A DNA stretch of 64,000 nucleotides. Origin: Diplolepis rosae. Its lineage: Eukaryota > Arthropoda > Insecta > Hymenoptera > Diplolepididae. The notes beneath the pieces are model-generated. The model ran no database searches, was not told the DNA's origin, and was given only the letters and a program-made list of their open reading frames with translations. Below are positions 20,811-30,902 of this stretch, in pieces. Both the position numbers and the translations under genes were made by a program. The number at the start of each line of letters is the position of its first letter. The stretch's first letter is position 1. The stretch lies in contig JAPYXD010000686.1 in assembly GCA_030998225.1 (NCBI GenBank), positions 1,736,001 to 1,800,000 on the forward strand, written 5' to 3'.

Positions 20811-21740
20811 CAAGGTGCGTTCCAAAATAAACGAGACTGAGCTAAAATAGAAACGACAGGAGCTTTGTTCTGATAAATTCGAGTTTATTTATTCAAAATA
20901 GTCCCCTCCGGCCTCGATACACAGTTTTGCGCGATCCTAAAACTTTTCGAAAGAGTGTTTCAGGTCATTGACCGGAATGTCCTTCAGGATGTCGGTACAA
21001 GCATTTTGGATGGCCTCCACGGACGCAAAACGTGTTCCTTTCATGGCCAAATGTAATTTTCCGAATAGGTACAAGTCACAGGGAGCCATATCAGGCGAAT
21101 ACGGTGAGTGATTAATGGTTAAAATGCGATTTCTAGTCAAAAAATCAGTCCCAAGAGTGGATCGATTTTTGGTCATCAGTTAACTTGCGGGGGACAAAAC
21201 GTGCACGGACCTTTCGTAAGCCCAAATGATCGGTTAAAATGCTATAAATCGATGTTTTGGAGATATTCAACTCCGATTCCATGAGTTTCAAAGATTATTT
21301 CGGCTCATTTTTGATAAATTCACGCACAATTTCGATGGAGTTTTCGGTGATCACTGATTTTGGGCGGCCCGTATGTTCATCGTCATTTATGTCCTCACGA
21401 CCATCTCTGAAACGTGTAAACCACTCATGAACTCTGGCACGAGATAGACAATCATCGCCATAAACTTTTTTCATCAATTTAAATGTTTCGGTAAACGTTT
21501 TACCGATTTTAAAACAAAATTTGATACACGCTCATTGTTCCATACTCATTTTTGTACCGATGACACAAACACACTGACACTTTAGACGCAATAACTTCCC
21601 TTCCACTAAACCGAATGTCATGAAACTGTCACTGGAAGTCAGGGATGCATATAACTTTCCAACGCACTACCTCATTCACAGATGGCACCACCAAAAAAAA
21701 TTTTATGACAAAAGTCTCGTTTATTTTGGAACGCACCTTG
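20811..21740 (-). mobile_element. Mariner with perfect terminal repeats and deleted catalytic core
   Basis: The ends are exact inverted repeats: CAAGGTGCGTTCCAAAATAA at 20811 and its complement at 21740, continuing to ACGAGACT, 27-28 bp in total. TA flanks both sides (20809-20810 and 21741-21742), the mariner target duplication. Length 930 bp, shorter than the ~1.3 kb of full mariners. Perfect ends suggest recent mobility by transposase supplied elsewhere. Confidence 0.92.
20937..21552 (-). pseudogene. Mariner transposase with internal deletion
   Basis: From the minus strand near 21552: MSMEQ, a stop, then ACIKFCFKIGKTFTETFKLM and KKVYGDDCLSRARVHEWFTR (helix-turn-helix), RDGREDINDDEHTGRPKS (linker motif GRP). 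A stop at 21295 follows IKNEPK. Then SLKLMESELNISKTSIYSIL and DHLGLRKVRARFVPRKLTDD, followed by a jump to LTRNRILTINHSPYSPDMAP and CDLYLFGKLHLAMKGTRF. The first and second catalytic Asp segments (GDETW and HDNARPH equivalents) are missing; the third (SPDMAPCD) remains. Cannot catalyse transposition. Confidence 0.9.
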
Positions 21741-21742
21741 TA

Positions 21743-22205
21743 TTATGGAAGTGAACCAAACTGTTACCAAATTGGGTATCGTTTTAATAACGATTGGCTA
21801 ACATTCAAGTAAAATGACAGTATACCGAATGAATAGCGTAAAATTAACCAAACAATGAAAATCGACAACTTTATTTCCTGTTAGGCTTTTTCTTTTTTAT
21901 TCTGACATTCTGTTGTGATAACATAGTAATTTCATACTTTTATAATCCCCAAGGATTGAATTCTTGTGCCATTGAATGCCATGCCCCAATTGAATTAATT
22001 GATATTGCATAAATTAGATTTTATGCATGAATCAAGAAAATTAAAAAAAAAATAATAATTAACATTTTGGATCGCCCGTAACAATAAGTAGTTCAAGTGA
22101 AAATTCAATAACAAAGTCAACAGATTTATTAGGTGTAAAGCTTTGCTCCCGCTGTTTTTTCCCAATATTTAAGACTTTAATCTTAAAAGATGATTACTTA
22201 ATTAT
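21743..22205. other. No gene recognised
   Basis: AT-rich; no motif or repeat identified. Confidence 0.5.
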
Positions 22206-22290
22206 GATTTGAAGTACTGTCCGTCGCTAGCCAGTACTTTTTTCCATCTTTCGGGCAATTGTTGGATGCCATCTCAAAATAACAGGGTTC
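22206..22290 (-). pseudogene. Mariner transposase C-terminal scrap
   Basis: The minus strand reads DGIQQLPERWKKVLASDGQY then F, the mauritiana-type mariner C-terminus (family pattern GI..LPERW.KV..DGQYF). The same C-terminus occurs in a better copy at 28435. Only about 27 codons remain, directly before the satellite. Confidence 0.75.
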
Positions 22291-22315
22291 TGTACGGAAC
22301 CAAACATTGTTACGC

Positions 22316-22960
22316 TAGTCTCCTTTAGACGCGCAGAGCGCACTAGATAAAATTTGTCAATCTATGTGTCTATTCAGACCCTGTTAGACGCCCATGCTTT
22401 CGATTTAAGAGATCCCTGATAGAACCATGGTAGATCCGTTTAGATATCCAGAGCGCATAGCTCAATTTGTCAATTTGTTTCCCCGCTATGACCCGCTTAG
22501 ACCCTGATACACGCCTGCACCTTCGATTCATGGGATCCCTGCTAGAACTGCGTTAGGCCCTTTTAGACACGCAGAGCGCACTTGACCAAATTTACCAATT
22601 TATGTTCCCGGTATGTGACCCGTTCAGACCCTGATAGAGGTCCATACCTGCGTTTCAAGAAATCCCTGGTAGAACAACATTAAACCCGTTTCGACACCCA
22701 GAGCGCACTTAGCCAAATTTTTTCAATCTATGTCCCCGCTATAACCCGTTTGAGTCCTGTTAGATGTTCATACCTGAGATTCAAGAGATCCCTGATAGAA
22801 CCACGGTAGATCCGTTTAGACACCCAGTGCACTTAGACCAACTTTGTCAATCTATGTCCCCGCAAGGGACCGTTTAGACGCTGATAGACGCCCACGCCTA
22901 TGATACCTTAAATACCTGATACAACCGCGCTAGACCCGTTTAAACACCCAAACTGCAATT
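22316..22960. repeat. Tandem satellite, unit about 122 bp, 5-6 diverged copies
   Basis: The word GAGCGCA (or a variant) recurs at about 22335, 22452, 22574, 22701, 22825 and 22949, spacing 117-127 bp. Each unit also has a GTTTAGACAC-CCAGAGCGCA block, CAATCTATGTCCCCGC, GACCCGTTTAGACC-CTGAT and a GATCCCTGATAGAACC block. Copies differ by roughly 15-25 percent by eye. No coding content. The last copies fade after 22960. Confidence 0.85.
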
Positions 22961-23374
22961 TGGGAGAATAGTTTTCATACTCTAATCTCGAACGGTATCC
23001 AGGTATACCCTGTTAGGTCCCAGTTTTCAGATAAAATAATATAATTTGAGTACCACTTACTTGTGTAGAACACGCTTACACCCGGGTAGCATTCCACAAT
23101 CATATTATTATTTCTCGGTAGAACCCAGGTAGGTCCGCAGAAAGTGCCAGAGCTTATGATGAGAATCTACCCGAGTTCTAAATGGCTTTTACCCGGTTCC
23201 AAACATGGTTCTAACGGTGTTTTTAAGCAGGAATATCTTGTGCAAATGAATTTGGAATATGTCCGAAGCATCGAAAGTGATGATCTTGTGAATCAAGGTA
23301 CGCTTTGAACGTTGAATTTAACCAAATCATAAATTCCTGGAAAAAAGTTTGAGTTGCTGATTCATTGTTCACAG
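22961..23374. other. Sequence flanking the satellite, nothing coding
   Basis: Words such as TAGAACCCAGGTAGG and ACCCGGTTCC echo the satellite unit, so it may be further decayed satellite. No recognisable frame. Confidence 0.4.
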
Positions 23375-23916
23375 TTATTCCTTACATTTATTCTCGAGAT
23401 CGCATTTTAGCACGACACGCAAAGATAGTATAGCTATGTCTGCCCTCTTGTTGTTCCCATGACTTAGAAGGAAATCTGTAACTAGAGACTGCAGAATCCA
23501 CTTACCATCGAAAAAATGACCAGCGATACCGTGATAAGATTTAGTGGTCATTAAAGTCCAGCCATCAATGTGGATGATTATTAAGATCTATTTTCTTCCA
23601 GAATTTCTAAACTAGCATTTTGTATTCTGTTGAATCCAGTAAGTATCAAAGATTCCATTTTGTTACGTTTTGGTATTTTTAGTTCGGCATTTGAGTACTC
23701 AATCACATTCCCTACGACTTCATTATCAAAAAAGTTGAGAGGCAGATACTTCTCTACAGCTACATCCGTCAACATTTTTAAATTCCTTCTTGTTAAGCGC
23801 TCCTGATTAAAATGTACTATTTTTATTTTTTCAGCAATAGTATGTGTCAAAAATATATTCACAAAATTTATATTTATTCCAATATAAACGCGGAGAAGAA
23901 AATTTAGCTGCAGCAA
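23375..23916 (-). pseudogene. hAT-family transposase fragment
   Basis: Two adjoining minus-strand frames. The first (23916-23581, 111 codons) is Leu/Asn-rich with PLNFFDNEVVGNVI and matches the pre-catalytic region of hAT transposases loosely. After stops, a second frame reads IIHIDGWTLMTTKSYHGIAG then HFFDGKWILQSLV and LLSHGNNKRADIAI, ending at a stop near 23376. The segment DGWTLMTTKSYHG matches the hAT first catalytic Asp box (D-x-WT-S-x-x-x-x-Y). BED finger, later catalytic Glu and dimerisation region are absent. Fragment of a dead copy. Confidence 0.65.
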
Positions 23917-24115
23917 TTAAGCATCATCTATTTGAAAAATCAAACTCGAGATTAGATGTGGTAGCTTAGTCTAAAGTAAGTCAGCAAATGTTTTGTCTAT
24001 TTCAACTAAGAAATTAGCTGCACCACTTAAAACTTAGCTACTACAGCTAATTTCATATTTAACTTTTCCAATAGCTAATTTTTAGCTGCTGCAGCTTATT
24101 TTTTCATCGTGGAGA
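23900..24115. repeat. Cluster of TTAGCTG / CAGCTAA words
   Basis: The words TTAGCTGCAGC (about 23904), TTAGCTGCACC (about 24013), CTTAGCTACTACAGCTAAT (about 24037), CCAATAGCTAATT (about 24068) and TTAGCTGCTGCAGCTTA (about 24080) recur in both orientations within about 200 bp. The outermost ones are inverted relative to each other. It could be the ends of a small MITE, or chance in AT-rich DNA. Confidence 0.35.
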
Positions 24116-24382
24116 GAATTTAATACAAAATGAAAATTGAGAAGTTTACTTTGACGTATTAGGATTAAGAGTAACAGGTTTCTTTTAGAAATAATACAAA
24201 CGATTTGAATCAAAAATATTCATGTGATACGATGACTTTTTAACGAAGAACAAATTTTTATATTCAAAAGTGGTAACGTTTTATTATAAATACAAAACTT
24301 CCAAAAAAGTATTGTCTTTCGCGAACCCATGCGAGTATTGGGAATAGCTTTCGGGATGTTAGTCGTGTCGACATAGAAAATA

Positions 24383-25249
24383 CAGTACCGGTCAGAATTG
24401 TGGGACCACCTGTTTTTCGAAAATTGCTTAAATTATCCTAATTTGAATATGAGAATCAAAAAATTTGTTCTTTTTATTAAATTTAAAGCTATCAAAATTC
24501 TTTATAAAGTGAGCACAGAATGAATTCATTTTGTTGAATTTTGAAGAAGTTATTGCAGAAATAATCAAGGTTTCAATGGTTTCTCAAATTTCAAATAACT
24601 TTCAAAATAATCAATATTTTTTAATGTTCTTGAGCTAATTTTAAAGCTTAATTTCTACAAAATCGAACCCATTTCTTAGAATAAATGCGTAATTTCTTTC
24701 TTACATACTGCTCGAGGTTAAAGTTCAAATATAAATGTTGGAAAAACTCCAATATTGCTTTTGCTCAGAAAAACATTTTTATAAGATATATAAAACATAT
24801 GATCATGAATTTTGTATTGAATTCCCTTAAAATATATATTCATATTATCTTTATTATGATTTACCCACAGATTAAATGTTTTCGAAATTTCCCTACTTTA
24901 TTGTTACAATTTCAACTCTTTGCATTATGCAAGAAAAAAATTATAGATTTTTAATGACAAATCACTGCGATTTTGAAAAATCTTAGATTTGAAATGAGCC
25001 TGAGAGCATTAAAGACTGTTGATTGTTTCGAAAGTTATTTTAAATTTAAGAAAACATTGAAATTTGGACTTTTTTTGCAATAACTTCTTTAAAATTTAAC
25101 GAAACGACTTCATTCTAGACTAATTTCAAAGATAATTCTGATGGCTCTCACATTATCAAGAGTACAAATTTCATCACTCACAGAATGGAAATTAAGATAA
25201 ATCAAGCCATCGTCGAAAAACAGGTGGTCCCACAATTCTGACCGGTATA
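24383..25249. mobile_element. Tc1-like fold-back MITE
   Basis: Terminal repeats: CGGTCAGAATTGTGGGACCA at about 24389 continues to CCTGTTTTTCGA and is exactly mirrored at about 25213-25244. The left edge reads TA then CAGTACCGG, a Tc1-type end (CAGT start next to TA). A weaker inverted match continues inward about 250 bp (for example GAAGTTATTGCA near 24545 against TGCAATAACTTC near 25076). Interior has no transposase; the 89-codon frame at 24685-24954 is hydrophobic and low-complexity. A non-autonomous element mobilised by a Tc1-like enzyme is the natural reading. Confidence 0.85.
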
Positions 25250-26315
25250 CGTAAAGTCACCAATGCTATACCAGCAGCCGACTGGTAGATCGTGCAATAC
25301 TGCAATTCAAACCTAACTGTGATATGCGTTTGAATAGCTGGATGTCAAAGGTTATTGTTCACAGTTAATAAAATGTCAGGTCAAGTGAGATAGAAAGGAA
25401 GATTTATAAAGAGCAAAACTTTAGACTATTAAGTGCGTCGAAATTCGGGACTGGTTGAAGCCAGGAAAAGAAAATATTCTGCGGGCAATTTCACGTATGC
25501 TTGCAAGCTGATTTTGTGTGTGAGTGTGTGTGTCGAGATATTTAGCAGACAAGCTGAAGAAAGGGAACAGTGTTGCCGAGTCGCGATACTGTTACGTTTA
25601 TCTGTTTGAAAGTAACTAAAATTTAAATGTTCTAAATTAGATTATCTATAAATCTGCACGCAACACAAATACCGACATTTTTTAAATTTCTCTACCAGAG
25701 CGTTTAACTACTACAAATTAAAATGTGTAGAGTTCCTATGCATTGCACATGAATTACGTGTTGAAATAGTCAACTTTAACATTAATTATTATCTCTGCAA
25801 CGTACGGTTGAAAAATTGGAAATGAATTTAGCTTATAAATAATTATTCTATTTAAATATCAGCTCCTTTTTCAAAAAATTCTATCAGAGATCGATTTTTT
25901 TACATTCAACCTCAACTTAACAGGATGAGACTTTATGTGCAATAAATCTGAGATTACAAAGACTCTACACCTTTGTGTCGCAATTTTGTTGAAGGTGAAA
26001 AGGTTTTAATTGACAGTCATGTAATTTTTTGCGGAATAACAAGTCAGGACCGTATTTGTGTTTCTTTCCTTGCATTTTGTTTTCAAACATCTAATGTGAA
26101 AAGTTATCCTCGGGAAATGTAAGGATCGATTTCTATAGCCGGGAAAATCTTGAATGTTCGTGCAAAGATGGCCTGAGCAGAAAGTGCAAACACATCTTAG
26201 CTATTTTTTTACACCTGAACAGGTTAGTTTATACCACTGTTTACTTTTCAATATTCTTAAATATAGTTATATCATAAATCTATACATATATAAATATTCA
26301 ATAATTTCAATCTGC
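25250..26315. other. No gene recognised
   Basis: AT-rich; a short (TG)n run at about 25516-25533. No motif or repeat structure identified. Confidence 0.5.
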
Positions 26316-26940
26316 TGTCACGTCCCGTGACTACCTCCTCAAGTAACAAACAGATTAAAGAACCAATGAAGGGATCAAGACAGTATTACCGCGTGCGAGA
26401 TTTTTTCAACGCAAGTTATAGCTACATCTACAGAACAACAGAATGATCAATATGGAATTACCATGTGTCGTTATAAGACCCACACATGTTAAAAAATTAT
26501 GCAGTCCAGTCCATTCACTCCACTCAGTCCAGACTAGTCCAGTCTCACCAGATTTTTCACCGCCAGTTGGTCCAGTTCTAATCATCTCGAGAAACCGGGA
26601 TCAGAGAATCACCATCCCAACCGGCTGGACCATAAATTTACAGTTTAATTAAGATTCATCTAAACGCCTACAATATTCAACCCACTGGACTCAATCGAAA
26701 CCAACTTATTTTTAACCAAGGGCAAATAATACCAACTTCAAATCTTATATATATTTATTTTACATTTCCATGTTGCTTACTTAGCATCAATTTTATATTA
26801 ATAAATATATTTTATACAACCAACCCTTCTTGTTAACTGACTATTCCTTATCCCTTAGAGAGGATCCTTCTGATCCTAACGTGAAAGGAGGAAATGTTAT
26901 AGAAGAGAAGTGTTGCATTTCTGACGAACCTTATCCAATC
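26316..26940 (+). repeat. LTR 1 (TGTCACGTCC family)
   Basis: Begins TGTCACGTCCCGTGACTACC and ends near ATTTCTGACGAAC. The same start, the middle block AGAGGATCC-TTC-GATCC, and the same end style occur in the LTR at 61858-63150. Shared internal words: GTAACAAACAGATTAA, CAATGAAGGGATCAAG, and TTATCCCTTAGAGAGGATCC. AATAAA-like signals occur near 26800. It lies upstream of a plus-strand Gypsy remnant (27.7-31.2 kb) and may be its 5' LTR. Ends TG...CA are not perfect at the 3' edge. Confidence 0.7.
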
Positions 26941-27700
26941 TCTTTTTTGGTGCAACGGCCGGGAAAAACTAAAGTCAATGAGTGGGAAATCGAAAATTTT
27001 ATAATTACTAGGAACCAAGTGTTAACTACAATGATAATTTATCCGATTTCATGCATAATTTATTAAAATAAAAATAATTTGATAGATTTTTTGAAAATTG
27101 TACATATATCTTGTTAAAATAAAATAATTTCATCAAATCATAGAACAGATCTGATCGTAAGGCTAACCTAAGTGATTGAATAATTATTTTATTTGAAAAA
27201 TTGTTTTATTTATTTCTTGTTATTTTGTACAAACTGTGTTACAATAAATTAAATACCATTGAGTCACGCAGGGATTTGACCTTGAGGCAAACATAAGTGA
27301 TCAAGTGACTAATTTTTTTAAAAATTTTATTATCTGAATTTCTGAAAATACAAAGATTACATAGGATTTTGTGCTTGAGTTATGCCTGTCTAATCTCGTA
27401 CTTCTTTAATTCTAAAATGTTTAATACGTTCTAATTCTAGTTAAAACGGTAAAAAACAGCACACGAGACTACAAGTCCTTTTTAGATTCGTCGAACGGTC
27501 ACCAATGATTAAGATCAATTGGGTAAGGCAAAATTCAATGAGCTCATGCAGTATCGTTTATAACTTCTATTTTAACTCTGTTAACTAAGAGAATATTTTT
27601 AATGGCAAAAGATTGACCTATGTAGGTCCTAAATCCCAGTGAATTAGGGAAATTCCAAAATCAAGAAAATCCTGTTATTCGCAGTCAAGTTAAGACAAAT
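26941..27700. other. AT-rich spacer between LTR 1 and Gypsy remnant
   Basis: Immediately after the LTR is TTTTTTGGTGCAACGGCCGG, a plausible but unproven primer-binding site about 20 bp downstream. No coding motif to 27.7 kb. Confidence 0.4.
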
Positions 27701-28400
27701 ATTGAACTCGCAAAATTTGTGGCACAAAATGGAACTAGTCACCTTAAACCAAAAAAAAACCAGTTACTGTGAAAGGAGAAGTAACTAAAGATAATTCTGA
27801 AAATATTTCTAACAAAGAAATAATAAATATCAGTTTTCAATTAGATAATATTTCTTCAGAAAAACCCATACCGCTTAAACCATTCGAAACTGCCGGAATA
27901 AGTAGTTTATTTAAATCCAATAGTTGGTTAAATTCAAATTCAAAAACTAATTCAGGTATTACTTACTAAAATAAATTTATCAGAAAATTCTCTTACTGGC
28001 AAAACAATTACAAGTAATCACGATAGCGACGATAATAGTGCCGACAACGAAGAAATAGAGCAAGCTGTTCACAATAATCTTGAAGAAAACGTTAATCCAA
28101 TTATAAACAACGAAATGATCCTACCTAATAACTGAACCTTCAAAGAGATATTCAATGCTTTATTCGCGGTCTGCGTACTGAATTAGAAATTCAAGTAAAA
28201 AGCACAAGAAGAAGTTTCTAAAAAACGAAACCTTAATTTTGTTGAGCAAAATCAGCAGCTAAGTAATAATTACCAACAACGAGAAAAACTTAACAATAAT
28301 GCTGCAAGAAATAGTTATCAGAATTACCATTTTTTAGGAAACCGAATCAATAATTATATTGGATCTATAACTTAATTCATGCGGTTTTTTGAAAATTTGA
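27700..28400 (+). pseudogene. Gypsy remnant (plus strand), Gag region
   Basis: The frame 27769-27969 (KDNSENISNKEIINI, then Ser/Asn-rich) and the continuing frames to 28370 (SKKRNLNFVEQNQQL, then NNYQQREKLNNNAARNSYQN) are Asn/Gln/Lys-rich, like the Gag of Gypsy D at 52-53 kb. Stops and shifts separate them. The remnant resumes beyond the mariner at 28.4-29.3 kb with another Asn-rich block. Assignment to the same lineage as Gypsy D rests on composition and on the better matching protease segment at 31.1 kb. Confidence 0.5.
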
Positions 28401-28432
28401 ACGATTATTTAAATTAACCATCTACAATAGTA

Positions 28433-29305
28433 TTATTCAAAGTATTTCTCATCTGAAGCTATGACTTTTTGCCATCTTTCTGGAAATTCGTGGATTCCAT
28501 CCCGAAAGAACTGCGCCGGCTTAGCGGCCATGAATGAATCAAGCCAATTTTTGATACCCTGTTCTGATGTGAACCGTATTCCAGAGAGGGCGTTCTGCAT
28601 CGACCGGAACAAATGGTAGTCAAAAGCGGCATGGTCTGGGCTATAAGGCAGGTGGGGTAAAACGTTCCATCCACTGTTTTCCAAATAGTTCTGAACCGGA
28701 ATAGCAACATGGTGCCGAGCGTTGTCATGATGAAAAGTTATTGCCTCGTGTCTGGTCGCATATTCGCGCCATGGATATTCGGCTTTGCCGTTGATTTGAC
28801 TGGTTGATCGGCTTTCACATATGATTTTTTGCTCTTGGAGTTGTCGTATTGGATCCATTTTTCATCAATAGTAACAATCCGATGCAAAAATGACTTCTTT
28901 TTGTGGCGTTTCAGCAGTATTTCGGACATTCAAAACCGCCTTTCAACGACTCTCGGCTTGAGTTCATGTGGAACCCAATTTCCTTCCTTTTGAATATATC
29001 CGGCTGCTTTCAAACGTTTTGAAACGGCTACTTGAGTGACTCCCAAATATTCTGCGAGCTCTTCTTGTGTTTGGCAACAATCTTCATTGAGTAATGCTTC
29101 CAGTTCTTTATCTTCAAACTTTTTTGGCTGCGCAAGACGTTCTTCGTCTTCCAAGCCAAAATCACCACTTTTAAATCGTGCAAACCACTTTTGGTACGTT
29201 CGCTCAGCTAGAGCATGTCCACCAAAAACCTCCACCAAAATACGATGACTTTCGCCAGCAGTTTTCTTCATATTAAAGTAATGAAGAAGAACTCCCTGCA
29301 AAATA
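28433..29305 (-). pseudogene. Mariner (mauritiana type) transposase with internal deletion
   Basis: Minus-strand pieces in order: GVLLHYFNMKKTAGESHRIL and ERTYQKWFARFKSGDFGLED (paired helix-turn-helix), EELAEYLGVTQVAVSKRLKA and WVPHELKPRVVERRF; a stop at 28930; then FLHRIVTIDEKWIQYDN (first catalytic Asp, family GDEKW with Gly changed to Ile), KSTAKPNIHGA; then a jump to EYATRHEAITFHHDNARHHV (second Asp), LPYSPDHAAFDYHLFRSM (third Asp), and FPERWQKVIASDEKYFE. About 50 residues between the first and second Asp are deleted. Stop plus deletion make it inactive. I could not see clean terminal repeats. It is inserted in a Gypsy remnant of the opposite strand. Confidence 0.88.
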
Positions 29306-29310
29306 GTATA

Positions 29311-29449
29311 TTACGTGCCTAGGCGCACAATGAGGGTTATTGCGTGACGAGCGACAATGCTCGGAGGAGATCGAAGCCGAGGTGCGATCAGACCTGCAAG
29401 CATTGTCGCGAGTCTCGTAATTTCCCGAATTGTGTGCATTGGCACGTAT
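29311..29449. repeat. Short imperfect palindrome, about 140 bp
   Basis: Outer words TTACGTGCC (29311) and GGCACGTA (29441), then GGCGCACAAT against ATTGTGTGC, then GAGCGACAATGCT against AGCATTGTCGCGA. Arms about 50 bp, with a GC-rich loop CGGAGGAGATCGAAGCC. The region is GC-richer than its neighbours. It could be a small MITE or a structured RNA gene; no promoter elements were recognised. Confidence 0.6.
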
Positions 29450-29900
29450 TCTATTTTATGTGACTTCGGTGCGTATACGAGTTTTTATGCATGGACTCGA
29501 ATCTAATCTAGTATTGTAGTTGTTTGCGGCGCTAGTCATTACACTTAATATGTCACGACTAGTCCCGGACATTTTTATTTTATCGATCTTCTGTAGTAGT
29601 AATGGATTTTAATAGACGCATGCGCAGTTCAAATTTTGACAGTAAGGTGCTAACGCTGTACGAAGAAGAAGAAGAATAAGAAGAAGATTGTGCTCCGTTG
29701 CATGGCTATAGGCGCATGCGCAGTTCAATTTTTACATTCCATTTCTCTCTAACGCAATATACTACATTTTGCTACTGTTAAGTGTAGCGAAAAAACGAGT
29801 TTGCGCGCTGGTGGCACACAAACACTTTTTCAGGCACAAAGTTCAAAATATTTGAGTGAAGAAAAATTATTCTTGTTCACGCTTCAAATGAATGACATAT
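29450..29900. other. Spacer with a direct repeat and a GAA microsatellite
   Basis: The words CGCATGCGCAGTTCAA occur at about 29619 and 29712 in the same orientation, about 93 bp apart. Between them lies a (GAA)n run at about 29661-29686. No coding motif. The repeated word could be the target of a repeat insertion or part of an old LTR. Confidence 0.5.
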
Positions 29901-29917
29901 ACTGAAAAAGATGCACA

Positions 29918-30238
29918 ATGACAGTAGCTTTCCAACGCTTGTTCGGAATATTGGATCGATGGAATAATAATCAATTTGCGCCATCCCTTAGCAAACCGCA
30001 CGAATTAACTTATAGATCCAATAATGAAAATAACCTTGCACAAAACAATTATCCGAATAACAATGTTTTAAGGAACACGAATGACAATAACAATAAATTT
30101 TCAAGTAACAGAAATAATTCAGAACACTCAAACGCTCTCCCAAGTAAAAAATAAACTGCATGCATTTGAATCAACACAAATATGTACAATTCCAGCTAAA
30201 ACAGTGACGACCTGTCATAATCCAATTGAAAATACTGG
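29918..30238 (+). pseudogene. Gypsy remnant (plus strand), Gag nucleocapsid-like Asn-rich segment
   Basis: The frame 29918-30154 reads FQRLFGILDRWNNNQFAPSL then a long Asn-rich tail (NNYPNNNVLRNTNDNNNKF). A shifted frame continues ICTIPAKTVTTCHNPIENTG up to the edge of the fold-back element at 30239. Position between the Gag block and the protease-like block at 31.0 kb supports Gag/nucleocapsid. No CCHC knuckle is visible. Confidence 0.45.
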
Positions 30239-30291
30239 TGAAATGACCAACCTCGGACTGTGTAAAATTGTAATCCTTATTTATTCACCTT

Positions 30292-30327
30292 GACAACGTT
30301 TCGATGACTAAATGTCATCCTCTTCAG
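30292..30327 (-). ncRNA. Hammerhead-ribozyme-like motif, left arm
   Basis: Minus strand: CUGAAGA core (canonical CUGANGA), stem II GAUGAC/GUCAUC with loop AUUUA and perfect pairing, then GAAA, then CGUUGUC, where GUC would be the cleavage triplet. Stem III is very short, as in the minimal hammerheads of Penelope-like elements. Stem I partner is not obvious. Activity is unproven. Confidence 0.5.
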
Positions 30328-30866
30328 ATCATCTTACAATTAATGAATTTGAATTTCTTTTAATCTATATACAATAAAAAACAAAATTATAAAATTGTTT
30401 ACAATTAATGAACATAAGAAGCCAATCAAAAAAATTACCTGTCATTACCAACGCAACATTTTCAGCTACATCACTACGATTTTGACGAAGTTTAAGTATA
30501 ATTTCAACGTTTTTTGTAAAATAGTAGAGAAAATTATTTAAGAATAATAAGTTAAATGAATCTAAAGCTACAACATGTCAATTGTATTTTTACAAATTTT
30601 GACTACAATTGTTTTTAATATTAATAGTGACACATTTTCCAATGATGTTGTTTTTTCCAAATTTTAAAACATCATGGAAAGTTGCTGACTGCGATTTATT
30701 GACTTCGTCAAAATCTTAGTGATGTAGCTGAAAATGTTGTGTTTGTAATGACAGGTAATTTTTTTTATTGGCTTTCTTATGTTCATTAACTGTTAACAAT
30801 TTTATAATTTTGTTTTTTATTGTATATAGATTAAAAGAAATTCAAATTCATTAAATGTAAGATGAT

Positions 30867-30902
30867 CTGAAGAGGATGACATTTAGTCAGCGAAACGTTG
30901 TC
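30867..30902 (+). ncRNA. Hammerhead-ribozyme-like motif, right arm
   Basis: Plus strand: same layout as the left-arm motif (CUGAAGA, stem II, GAAA, CGUUGUC), but stem II has one mismatch (GUCAGC where GUCAUC would pair). Points outward, as does the left copy, so the pair is in inverted orientation. Confidence 0.45.

Noticed and set aside
22316..22960. CRISPR array
   Set aside because: The repeat is ~122 bp, diverged and without unique spacers; the organism is an animal.
24685..24954. 89-codon plus-strand frame in the Tc1-like MITE
   Set aside because: Phe/Ile/Lys/Asn-rich from AT composition; no transposase motifs.
26443..26652. Plus-strand 69-codon frame
   Set aside because: Lies inside LTR 1 and corresponds to the repeat-derived frame of LTR 2; not a gene.
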